Shown here: positions 1 to 7,624 of the stretch, piece after piece
How positions within the stretch are numbered: position 1 is the first letter of the stretch
Layout: every line of letters starts with the position of its first letter
Assembly: GCF_003971065.1 (NCBI RefSeq)
Contig: NZ_RYDV01000006.1
Span: forward strand, 1 to 64,000
DNA from: Candidimonas sp. SYP-B2681
GTDB taxonomy: Bacteria; Pseudomonadota; Gammaproteobacteria; Burkholderiales; Burkholderiaceae_B
Length of the DNA stretch: 64,000 nt
Direction: 5' to 3'
Notes under the pieces: model-generated
What the model was told of the DNA's origin: nothing
What the model saw: the letters and a program-made list of their open reading frames with translations, nothing else
Database searches by the model: none
Made by a program: the position numbers and the translations under genes

Positions 1-272
1 CGATCGCAAGAAGTTTGAGCATTGATTCTCCTGCAATTCAAGTTCGATTCTCGACGCCAGCCGGCCAAGAATCTCGTTTGGCTATGGTAAAACAGCCATT
101 GTTTTCCGTCATGGTCGTCAATATCCCTACTCAGGCTTACCAACTGTGGCTTACCAAGGAGGTTAGCAGGACCCTGATACCAGAAAGCTCAGTCTTCCAC
201 CGACCTGATGCCGCTTGAGCGAAGGTCAAGTGAAGGAGCCACTAAAACCGATGAAAGACGCTACGATCAGAT

Positions 273-1040
273 TTACTTTACGGCCGCTATCGCCACCGCA
301 TGACGCATCAACATGCGTCCGACTTCCTCAATGCGGCCCTCGAGCCGATGCGTCGGCCCGCCTACCGAAAACGCGTAGGATTCAGTCCCTAACTTGAATC
401 CCACGGCAATGGCGGTAGTTTCCGACTGATGCTCGCCAATCACGACGTGATACCCCTGCTCCTCGCCATCTGCGATCATCTGCTGCAGGCGATCAACATC
501 CGTGATGGTGCGTGCAGAAAAAGCCTGCAACTTCAGAAGGTTCACCACCCGGGACCGCTCTTCAATATCAAGTAACGCGAGCAATGCGCGTCCCGAAGCT
601 GCGCTATGCATCGACTTGATTTGACCTGCATTCGCCGAAAAGCGTAACGTGCGGTCCGGCTCCACGACATCCAGATAAAGCACCTCGTGCTCCTCCATCT
701 TGGCGAGAATCGCTGTCTCACCCGACTCCTCACTGATGCGGTGCAAAACATCTGACATTAGTGAAAGGATGGGATCGTGGCGCGTAATAGCTTCGCCTAC
801 GTCGCGCCAGCGCCGTGTGGGATAGTAGCCCTGTCGCCTGCCTAACCAATATACATAGCCTTGCTGTCGTAGCGTTTCCATCAGAGCATGGCCACTGGAC
901 TTCGGTATACCCAGTGCCGCACATACCCTCGCAAGCGAAGCCGGTTCAGGGGTTCGCGCAAAGAACTCCAGTACCTCTAATACGCGAATCGCGCTCTTGA
1001 CTCCAGCCACACGTTCCGTCATGTCCTCAGATACTCCCAT
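273..1040 (-). CDS. IclR-family transcriptional regulator
   Basis: This 255-residue protein has the normal IclR length and layout. A winged helix-turn-helix lies at about residues 13-75 (motif ALGIPKSSGHALMETL), followed by an effector-binding domain to the C-terminus. A Shine-Dalgarno-like GGAGGAT sits directly before the ATG; a second ATG at codon 7 (position 1022) also has AGGA in front of it, so the start is uncertain by six codons. It is divergent from the hydrolase and Bug genes to its right, which are its likely targets; a GAACG/CGTTC palindrome cluster lies in the shared region. IclR proteins normally bind small organic acids. The ligand here is unknown. Confidence 0.9.
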   Translation of the reverse strand: MGVSEDMTERVAGVKSAIRVLEVLEFFARTPEPASLARVCAALGIPKSSGHALMETLRQQGYVYWLGRRQGYYPTRRWRDVGEAITRHDPILSLMSDVLHRISEESGETAILAKMEEHEVLYLDVVEPDRTLRFSANAGQIKSMHSAASGRALLALLDIEERSRVVNLLKLQAFSARTITDVDRLQQMIADGEEQGYHVVIGEHQSETTAIAVGFKLGTESYAFSVGGPTHRLEGRIEEVGRMLMRHAVAIAAVK

Positions 1041-1141
1041 ATCCTCCTCGAGCTTTTAAGATCGATTTGTTTTGCGTCTACATCATCAAAAGAATCTCAA
1101 GTTTAACGTGTCCGTGTGCATTGACTCGTGCATACAAAAGC

Positions 1142-1171
1142 TTGACGAATAAAATCCATCAAGCCTATACT
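1142..1171 (+). promoter_or_regulatory. Putative sigma-70 promoter for the hydrolase-Bug genes
   Basis: TTGACG at 1142-1147 and TATACT at 1166-1171 are 18 bases apart and match the -35/-10 consensus well. Initiation would fall near 1178, immediately before the palindrome cluster at 1183-1208, an arrangement that suits repression by the neighbouring IclR protein. This is a pattern match only. Confidence 0.5.
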
Positions 1172-1182
1172 ATTCACAAGCA

Positions 1183-1208
1183 AGAACGAGCGTTCTCATA
1201 TATGAACG
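1183..1208. promoter_or_regulatory. Palindrome cluster, candidate IclR operator
   Basis: Three half-sites occur in 25 bases: GAACG at 1184-1188, CGTTC at 1191-1195 and GAACG at 1204-1208. The first two form AGAACG-AG-CGTTCT; the last two form CGTTC-N8-GAACG. The cluster lies just downstream of the predicted start point of the rightward promoter and between divergent IclR and target genes, the usual position of an autoregulatory operator. Confidence 0.45.
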
Positions 1209-1385
1209 AAAGGGGTTTACTCAAATTGTGTGGTTGATTATGACTGAGCACATTGCTCGAAGAGACCGGCCTCACATCGAAAGTTAAATACCCTCGTCTT
1301 GAAATAACCACTCCCACCTTTAAGCCTATATCCCAGCGTGCGCACAATGAACGCATAGCCGCACGTCGAAATTTCAACTGTATCA

Positions 1386-2159
1386 ATGGAAACAAGTATG
1401 TCTAACGGACAACCGCGCCTCGAAGATGAAGTGCACAAGATTGCGCCGAAGCAACTTAACGGGGAGTCGCCTTGGCAACATGTAGTCTCCGAGGAGGAGA
1501 TGATCATTTACCAAAGGGCTGGATTCGGCAATTCATTTAAAGGGGACATCCGTCCCGCTCTGCTGGTCATCGACGTCCAGTACCGATCGATGGGGCATGC
1601 CAATCTACCAATCCTTGAGTCTATTGAAACGGAATATCCGACCAGTTGTGGACAGTATGGATGGCGTGCTGTGCCGCACATTGCTCGCTTGATCCACGCA
1701 TTTCGCGAGCGCCAACTGCCGGTCTTATTCCCCCATGTCGCATTCAAAGAGAATCACGATGGGCAACGATTTGCTGATAAGGTGCCCGCTGCCATGTCGA
1801 TCTCGCGCCAGGGGTACGAAATGATTAAAGAATGCGCTCCTCTTGAAGGAGATATTCTGGTGCCCAAGCACCATGCAAGTGCATTCTTCGGCACACCTCT
1901 GGTCAGCTATCTCACAACGAAGAATATCAATTGCGTAGTGATCACGGGTACTACAACCAGCGGCTGCGTTCGTGCTTCAGCGGTAGATGCGTCGTCCTAT
2001 GGCTATCGCGTCATAGTGCCACACGACGCTGTGTACGACAGATCGCAGACCTCACACGCAGTGAACTTATTTGACATGAACAGTAAGTACGCCGACGTAA
2101 TGTCGACGGATGATGCGCTCAAGTTAGCGCCGCTGGCTTCAATACAGCCAATTGAATAG
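1386..2159 (+). CDS. Isochorismatase-like cysteine hydrolase
   Basis: The 257-residue protein belongs to the isochorismatase/nicotinamidase-like hydrolase fold. The expected catalytic triad is visible: Asp63 in LLVIDVQYRSMG, Lys161 in LVPKHHASAFFGT and Cys194 in TTSGCVRASAVDA, where the cysteine precedes the classic helix. Relatives hydrolyse amides such as N-carbamoylsarcosine, maleamate or nicotinamide; the SGCVRASAVDA block resembles the N-carbamoylsarcosine amidase branch. The substrate cannot be read from sequence. An in-frame ATG at 1398 is better spaced from GGAAA than the ATG at 1386, so the true start may be four codons later. It is followed 104 bases on by a Bug binding protein, suggesting uptake and hydrolysis of the same carboxylate or amide. 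Confidence 0.85.
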   Translation: METSMSNGQPRLEDEVHKIAPKQLNGESPWQHVVSEEEMIIYQRAGFGNSFKGDIRPALLVIDVQYRSMGHANLPILESIETEYPTSCGQYGWRAVPHIARLIHAFRERQLPVLFPHVAFKENHDGQRFADKVPAAMSISRQGYEMIKECAPLEGDILVPKHHASAFFGTPLVSYLTTKNINCVVITGTTTSGCVRASAVDASSYGYRVIVPHDAVYDRSQTSHAVNLFDMNSKYADVMSTDDALKLAPLASIQPIE

Positions 2160-2263
2160 CATTCCCTTGAAAAATTTACTCATAACGCTGAGTAGCTCAG
2201 GGAGCAGTAATTGTCTTTCTCACTAATATCGAACTCAAAAAGAATGGAAGGTAAGGAGTAAAC

Positions 2264-3256
2264 ATGAACTATCAAGACAATCCGAAGAAAACAGGTTTCA
2301 AGCGAATATTGGCTGGCATTTTAATGGCGACCGCCTTGATGGGCGCCGCGTCCGCGAGTGCGGATTGGCCAACCAAGCCGATTCAACTAGTCGTCGTATT
2401 TCCCCCGGGTGGCTCAGCTGATCAGATGGGTCGCATCCTTGCTCCTCACATCTCCAAGCACTTAGGTCAGAACGTGATCGTGGAAAATCGGGGTGGTGCA
2501 GGCGGCATGATCGGCACAGCGGCTGTGGCCAAAGGCAACGACCATATGTTCGGGGTTATTTTTGACACTCACGCGACGAATGCGCAACTCTATAAAGACA
2601 ATATTTCATTCGACTCGATGAACGACGTCAACTTCGTGACGCTGTTCGGTACAGCACCGCTGGCGATCTTCGCTGGCAAAAAGTCCGAACACAAGCGAGC
2701 TAACAGCCTGTTCAAAGCCTCAAAAGAAGGCAAGCAGCTAAGTTACGGCTCCGTGGGGACAGGCGGGCTAGGCCACTTGGCGATGGTCAGCCTCGCTAAT
2801 CAGGGCAACTTCGCATGGGAGCATATCGCGTATCGCGGCGGCGGCCCACTGCATATGGATGTAGCAGCCAACCACGTGGATGTCGGCATTAGCTCACTTC
2901 TGGCTATTAAAGGGCTCGTCGACGGAGGCTCCTTGGTCCCGCTTGCAGTAACCACAGACGTGCGCTCATCAGTCTTTCCTGACGTACCCACAGTTGCTGA
3001 ACTGGGCTATGAAGGATTTAACGCACCCACGTGGTGGGGTATGGTAAGTCCTGGCGCCACTAACCAAAAGATCGTCGACAGAATGTATGAGGCAACGCGC
3101 TATGCGCTGCAGCAGCCAGATGTGATTGATCACCTTACACGCCAAGGTGTCACGATAGCTGGCAGCACGCCCGGTGAGTTCAAAGCGTTCGTACAAGACC
3201 AGATGACTCAATGGGGCAAGGTTATCCAGGAAAACAAGGTCGCCGCGGGCGATTAA
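2264..3256 (+). CDS. Bug-family (TctC-type) periplasmic substrate-binding protein
   Basis: The 330-residue protein has a positively charged N-terminus and hydrophobic signal segment, with likely cleavage after ASASA near residue 32. The mature part opens with WPTKPIQLVVVFPPGGSADQMGR, the hallmark beginning of Bug/TctC proteins. The family binds carboxylates, amino acids or amides in the periplasm, sometimes feeding a TctAB permease. No TctA or TctB gene is present nearby. A strong ribosome site, AAGGAGT, lies before the ATG. It follows the cysteine hydrolase in the same direction and is probably controlled by the IclR protein at 273-1040. Confidence 0.92.
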   Translation: MNYQDNPKKTGFKRILAGILMATALMGAASASADWPTKPIQLVVVFPPGGSADQMGRILAPHISKHLGQNVIVENRGGAGGMIGTAAVAKGNDHMFGVIFDTHATNAQLYKDNISFDSMNDVNFVTLFGTAPLAIFAGKKSEHKRANSLFKASKEGKQLSYGSVGTGGLGHLAMVSLANQGNFAWEHIAYRGGGPLHMDVAANHVDVGISSLLAIKGLVDGGSLVPLAVTTDVRSSVFPDVPTVAELGYEGFNAPTWWGMVSPGATNQKIVDRMYEATRYALQQPDVIDHLTRQGVTIAGSTPGEFKAFVQDQMTQWGKVIQENKVAAGD

Positions 3257-3465
3257 GTGCCGGGAGGATGTGGCGTCGTAAAGGGTAGTTGCCGAGCAAT
3301 ACGAACCGGCATGGCGATTGAGCAAATGCGCTCGATGACTTCGGGTGACGCGGCGCTACGGGCTTCGGCTTCGGTGCCGTTCAAAACCCGAGACACGGTC
3401 GAAACGTGGATGCCGAGTTGTTCAGCGAGCGAACGCAGTGTTGTACGACCGCGACTTGGGTTTAT
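3253..3465 (-). pseudogene. LacI-family regulator remnant (HTH only)
   Basis: The reverse strand holds an open frame without an ATG encoding a near-perfect LacI headpiece: TLRSLAEQLGIHVSTVSRVLNG at 3441-3376, then SPEVIERI. About 20 residues after the headpiece the frame reaches a TAA at 3253-3255 that overlaps the stop of the Bug gene. A TGA closes the frame upstream at 3466-3468. The roughly 270-residue ligand-binding domain is missing. It is best read as the stump of a regulator lost by deletion. No other LacI domain is seen nearby. Confidence 0.65.
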
Positions 3466-3588
3466 TCAGTGGGATGTGTGCTTTTAGGTGGGCGGCGGGA
3501 AACCGTTACATGCCCAGCATGCTCTGGAACGACCCACTTTCAAGTACTATGGAAAAAATTGCGCGAGCACGGGTACGAGGGGTGAACA

Positions 3589-4389
3589 ATGTCCCTATTC
3601 TGGCGAAGCTGGGCGCTGGTCGTCCTGCTGGTGGCTGTGGTGTTGGCGGCACTGGTCGTACTTTCCACCGTTCAGTTCAGTACGATCCTGTCGAGCCTCG
3701 TACAGGGACGGCTCGCTGTTCTTGTTCAGTCGGTGCAACTGTCATTTCGCTCCGCAACGAGCCTAGGGCTGCCACTTGCCAGCGTACGTAATGGGGCCGC
3801 CATTCTCGAGCGGTCAAGGCAGCGCGCTCCCCAAATCGACGCCATCCATGTTTTCGATCGGGATGGAAGAGTACTGCTTTCGACCGACACCATGCCTCCA
3901 GCCCGTATCGAGTCGGCAGCAATGCATGCCCATGCCTTGTCGGACGGCGAAATCTGGCGCGCTGAAACGAGCAACCAGCTCCTGAGCGGCATGCCCATTC
4001 TCGATGCCAAAAAACGTCGAGCCATCGGAGGAGTGGTCATTGTCTACCCCAAGGCCGGCCTCGAGACCCCGATCAAGGCAATGGGCGCCAGCCTTGCCCT
4101 TTACGCCGCGGCGATCACCTTGCTTATGGCTGGCCTGGCCGTCTTCATCCTACGCTACGGCCTGCGGCACCTGATCGCAGTATTCGCAGGCATCGAAGCG
4201 ACCTTCACGGCGTTCGAGCAACACGAGTGGCGGCATGCGGCGGGGGGCACGAGCCCAGCGCCGCCGCCAGTCGTAGGGTTCGGGATCGACACCCGCACTT
4301 TGCTGAGCCTGTCTGAAGCCGCCGAAAAGCAGTACATCAGTGCCGGAATAGAACTCGCAGCCCTGGAGTCGTCTGGCAAGGCCGTCTGA
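3589..4389 (+). CDS. Two-pass membrane protein with Cache-like periplasmic sensor domain
   Basis: I do not recognise a named family. The 266-residue protein has a transmembrane helix at about 7-30, a periplasmic region at 31-165 and a second helix at 167-190, followed by about 75 cytoplasmic residues without a kinase, cyclase or receiver. The extracytoplasmic part contains IDAIHVFDRDGRVLLSTD, typical of single Cache-type sensor domains. Its SLGLPLASVRNGA block matches ALGVPLNQMPGAE in the next protein, so the two sensor parts look homologous. GGGG-rich sequence precedes the ATG. The next gene starts two bases after this stop, implying translational coupling. It probably partners the HAMP-MFS fusion. 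Confidence 0.7.
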   Translation: MSLFWRSWALVVLLVAVVLAALVVLSTVQFSTILSSLVQGRLAVLVQSVQLSFRSATSLGLPLASVRNGAAILERSRQRAPQIDAIHVFDRDGRVLLSTDTMPPARIESAAMHAHALSDGEIWRAETSNQLLSGMPILDAKKRRAIGGVVIVYPKAGLETPIKAMGASLALYAAAITLLMAGLAVFILRYGLRHLIAVFAGIEATFTAFEQHEWRHAAGGTSPAPPPVVGFGIDTRTLLSLSEAAEKQYISAGIELAALESSGKAV

Positions 4390-4391
4390 CC

Positions 4392-6443
4392 ATGGCCGCC
4401 CCCATGTCTCCGGGAGGTTCAGCCGCGAGCCTGCTGATTCCGCTGGCTGCTTTTCTAATTATCGTTGCGGTGGCCGTACTGGGATACCTCGCAGTAATCT
4501 CATTCAATCAGGCCGTACAACCGGAACTCGACAACCGCTCGCGACTGATTGGCACTGGCGTTCGAGAAAATATCGAGCGCGCACTTGCCTTGGGGGTTCC
4601 GCTCAATCAGATGCCGGGCGCCGAAAATTATCTGCTGAGCGTCATGGACTCCTTTCCGGAGGTCGCGCGCATCACCATCCGAACCGCTGAAGGCATCCCT
4701 ATTACCGAGGTCGAGCGGCGTTTGGATGGCGCCGTCGGGATCGTCCCTACAACGGCGCAAGTGGCCGCCGCCTTCGATGCGGCAAGCTTCGCCGCGGACG
4801 GCACCTTCCGCTTTGCCATTCTCTCTGGCAACTCCCTGGCGGGGGAAGTGCTCATCAACGTGGACCGCGCCTACGTCGAACAGCAGTTCGTCGACGTATT
4901 CCTCGACGTGCTGGTCGTCATCCTGGTGGTGTTACTGCTGTCGTTCGAAATCATGATCGCAGCGGTGGCGAAGTCGCTAAGCAAACCGCTCGACGGCCTG
5001 TATCAGATTCTGGAGCGTCAGGCGACTGGCGATTTCTCCCACCGGATAAGGCTTGGGACCCGGGGCGTCATCACGCAGGCGGCGACACGCTTTTCCGATC
5101 ACGCCATAGATCTGCACAACCGCTACGCCGCGCTGCGCCTACGTGCCATGTCGAGCCTACACGAGAACTCGCAGCAAGATGATCGGCTCGCCGACATCGG
5201 CCGCCGATACCGGCTGACCGTCGCCCCGCCCCCCGTCGCAGAGCTGAGAGACGCCGTGGACATGAGACTGCCGCTCTTCCTGTTTGCGACCGGGGAGGAA
5301 TTGAGCAAGTCCTTTCTGCCGCTGCTCGTGCGCTCCGCCGCAACGGATATAACCTGGCTTGACCAGGACGTCTTGATCAGCCTTCCGCTGATCGTCTATC
5401 TGCTCGCCCTCATCGTCCTTTCGCCTCTCGCCGGCGGGCTCGCTGAACGCCACACCGCCCGAAAGGTCTTCCTCGCGGCCCTGCTTCCGGTCGGCATCAG
5501 CCATATCGGGCTTAGCGTCAGCAGCAGCGTGGGCGAGTACGTCCTGTGGCGCGGTGTCGCTGGAGCAGGCTATGCGCTGGCCACCATCGCATGCCAGGAA
5601 TACGCGCTCCGCACGAGCGCGGACGGCAGGCACTTCCGCGCCATGGGAGGATTTGTGGCGGTGGTAATCGGCGGTACGTTCTGCGGCACCGCGGTCGGAG
5701 GCGTGCTGGCGGAGCGGCTCGGCGCCAGCAACACCTTCCTTGTCGGCGCGGCGCTGGTTGCGGTCTCTGCCTTCGCCGCACTCAAAATGATGTCCGGCGA
5801 TGACGCTCAACATCCGCCGCCCGACATGCCTGCCTTGGGTCGGCCCCGCTCCGCACTCACCAATCACCGCTTCCTCGGTCTTCTGGTGGGCATCGCCATT
5901 CCCGCCAATATCATGATGGCGGCCTTCATCTGGTATATCGTTCCGCTGGCCCTGTCGGATCTGGGTTCACGCCCCGCGGACATCGGACGGGTGCTGATGA
6001 TCTACTACCTCATGACGATCCTCGCGGCGCCCGTGGCCGCTCGCATTGTCGACCGTTCCTCGGCCGCGTCGCTTTTGCTTGCCTGCGGTGGTGCCATATC
6101 GGGAATTGGGCTGATTTGCCTGACGCGCTGGTATGGCTTATGGCCGATTGTCGGCGCGGTCGCATTGGCGGGAATCGGGCACGCCATCATTCGTGCCACG
6201 CAGATCCCTCTGGCCATCAAGATCGCCACGAGGGGCAGGCGACGCACCACGTCAGCAAAAGCACTCGGCGCCCTGCGCATGTGGGAACGCGCGGGCAGCG
6301 CCATTGGCCTGGCGACCACGGGCGTCCTGGTCGGGCACTACGGCTATGGCGCGACCATCGGTCTGATTGGTTTCTTGACGGTGGCAGGCACCCTGGTATT
6401 CCTAGCGAGTGAATTCGTTGCAGCACGAGTTCCTGACGGATAG
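4392..6443 (+). CDS. Sensor-HAMP-MFS fusion transporter
   Basis: The 683-residue protein joins two modules. Residues 14-38 are a first membrane helix, 39-168 a Cache-like periplasmic domain, 169-192 a second helix and about 193-247 a HAMP-like linker (KSLSKPLDGL ... ERQATGDFSHRI). After a 40-residue linker, residues 291-683 form a 12-helix major facilitator domain. It begins with LFLFATGEELSKSFLPLLV and carries motif A as GGLAERHTARKV at 348-359. HAMP segments normally pass a conformational signal to a kinase or chemotaxis output; here the output is apparently a transporter. Start and stop are tightly coupled to the neighbours (2-base and 9-base gaps). The substrate is unknown. I am confident of the architecture, not of the function. 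Confidence 0.85.
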   Translation: MAAPMSPGGSAASLLIPLAAFLIIVAVAVLGYLAVISFNQAVQPELDNRSRLIGTGVRENIERALALGVPLNQMPGAENYLLSVMDSFPEVARITIRTAEGIPITEVERRLDGAVGIVPTTAQVAAAFDAASFAADGTFRFAILSGNSLAGEVLINVDRAYVEQQFVDVFLDVLVVILVVLLLSFEIMIAAVAKSLSKPLDGLYQILERQATGDFSHRIRLGTRGVITQAATRFSDHAIDLHNRYAALRLRAMSSLHENSQQDDRLADIGRRYRLTVAPPPVAELRDAVDMRLPLFLFATGEELSKSFLPLLVRSAATDITWLDQDVLISLPLIVYLLALIVLSPLAGGLAERHTARKVFLAALLPVGISHIGLSVSSSVGEYVLWRGVAGAGYALATIACQEYALRTSADGRHFRAMGGFVAVVIGGTFCGTAVGGVLAERLGASNTFLVGAALVAVSAFAALKMMSGDDAQHPPPDMPALGRPRSALTNHRFLGLLVGIAIPANIMMAAFIWYIVPLALSDLGSRPADIGRVLMIYYLMTILAAPVAARIVDRSSAASLLLACGGAISGIGLICLTRWYGLWPIVGAVALAGIGHAIIRATQIPLAIKIATRGRRRTTSAKALGALRMWERAGSAIGLATTGVLVGHYGYGATIGLIGFLTVAGTLVFLASEFVAARVPDG

Positions 6444-6452
6444 GGCGAACCC

Positions 6453-7463
6453 ATGTCTCTTCTTAAAGCCCGCGTGACCATGATCTTGACGGCGCTCATG
6501 ATCGCCCTCCCTGCAGCGGCGCGGACGCCGGGTAAGCCGCTCTCGATTTATATGGCGCTCTGGCGGGGGTGCGAGGCCGCCTGTCACGGGTTCAAGGACG
6601 CGATCGTGAAAAGTGGAATCCACGCCGTATTTGTCGAGCGTAACGCCAACTATGACCGATCCAAGCTGGCCGGCTTTGTGGAAGAGGCGCGCGCCATGCA
6701 ACCGGATCTTGTAATTACCTGGGGAACGACCGTAACCCTGGGCATGGCGGGAACCCTGAAAGAAGCGAAAAATCCGCGTTACATCACGCAGCTTCCTCTG
6801 GTGTATATGATCGTCGCGGATGCAGTGAGCTCTGGCATTATCAAGAGCTTTGAGCAAACGGGGCGTACCAATATCACAGGTACCCACCACCGCGTGCCCG
6901 AAGAAATCAACCTGAACGCAATACGGACTTATTTCCCCGCCTTCCGCAAGCTCGGCATGCTTTACAGCAGCACCGAGACCAATTCGGTCGTGAAAGTCGA
7001 GGAAGTCCGCGCCTTGACCGGGCCAATGAATTTCGAACTTGTGGCCATCGAGTTCGACCTCGATGCGAACGGCCAGCCGAACGTCGCGTCTATCCCGGAG
7101 AAAATGCAGGCACTTCGAGAGAAAGGCGTTGACTTCGTTTATGTCGGTTCGAGTTCCTTCATTGAACGGAACGGCGCGACGTTCACGGCAGCGGCCCTGA
7201 AAGCGGGTCTGCCAGTGCTGAGTCCTTACGAAAACCTGGTCACAGAAGCCGACGGCTTGCTGGCAATTTCGGCACGCTATTACGCCGTCGGTGAACTGGC
7301 TGCCCGCCAGGCGCGACGCATACTGGTCGACGAGGTCAACCCAGGTGAGTTGCCTGTCCTCGCCATGACGCAGTTTGCATTCGTCATCAATATGAAATCG
7401 GCGCGTCAACTCAAGCTGTTTCCCGCGCTCGAGCTGTTGCAGATCGCCGAGACGGTTAATTAA
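6453..7463 (+). CDS. PF04392-type periplasmic binding protein
   Basis: The 336-residue product has a cleavable signal (residues 1-24, ending AAA) and a two-lobed periplasmic binding fold of the ABC_sub_bind/TrpX-like type. Features include QPDLVITWGTTVTLGMAG in lobe one and KGVDFVYVGSSSFIERNG and AALKAGLPVLSPYE in lobe two. There is no lipobox. Such proteins usually precede an ABC permease and ATPase, but none are here. Instead it is the last gene of a coupled trio with a sensor protein and a HAMP-MFS fusion, suggesting that it presents ligand to one or both periplasmic sensor domains. The next gene starts 161 bases downstream and is probably independent. Confidence 0.8.
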   Translation: MSLLKARVTMILTALMIALPAAARTPGKPLSIYMALWRGCEAACHGFKDAIVKSGIHAVFVERNANYDRSKLAGFVEEARAMQPDLVITWGTTVTLGMAGTLKEAKNPRYITQLPLVYMIVADAVSSGIIKSFEQTGRTNITGTHHRVPEEINLNAIRTYFPAFRKLGMLYSSTETNSVVKVEEVRALTGPMNFELVAIEFDLDANGQPNVASIPEKMQALREKGVDFVYVGSSSFIERNGATFTAAALKAGLPVLSPYENLVTEADGLLAISARYYAVGELAARQARRILVDEVNPGELPVLAMTQFAFVINMKSARQLKLFPALELLQIAETVN

Positions 7464-7624
7464 CTGAGCGGCAACCGGGCTGGACTGCTGCAGCCTGTCC
7501 GACGGGCTCAGAGGCTTCACCGTTTTTACTCTAAAATCTAGTCTTCGTCATTGTGGCTGACGACCATCTCTCGTGACTCTACGGCGAGTCCGCTCGCGCA
7601 TTGTCCAATTGCCCATAACGCTTA

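Larger units (their letters stand above)
1041..1385. other. Divergent intergenic region, IclR / cysteine hydrolase
   Basis: This 345-base gene-free stretch separates the divergent IclR and hydrolase genes. It contains a recognisable rightward sigma-70 promoter and an operator-like palindrome cluster, both listed separately. They leave an unusually long leader of roughly 200 bases before the hydrolase start. I see no convincing coding frame in that leader. Confidence 0.5.

Noticed and set aside
15-218. 67-residue open frame at the left edge
   Set aside because: No ribosome site, no recognisable motif and atypical composition. It may be the tail of something outside the window, but it cannot be supported.
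5157-5867. 236-residue reverse frame inside the HAMP-MFS gene
   Set aside because: Charged, low-complexity antisense shadow of a high-GC membrane-protein gene; no start site.
6402-7520. 372-residue reverse frame opposite the PF04392-type gene
   Set aside because: Antisense to a clear signal-peptide protein; no family motif and no ribosome site.
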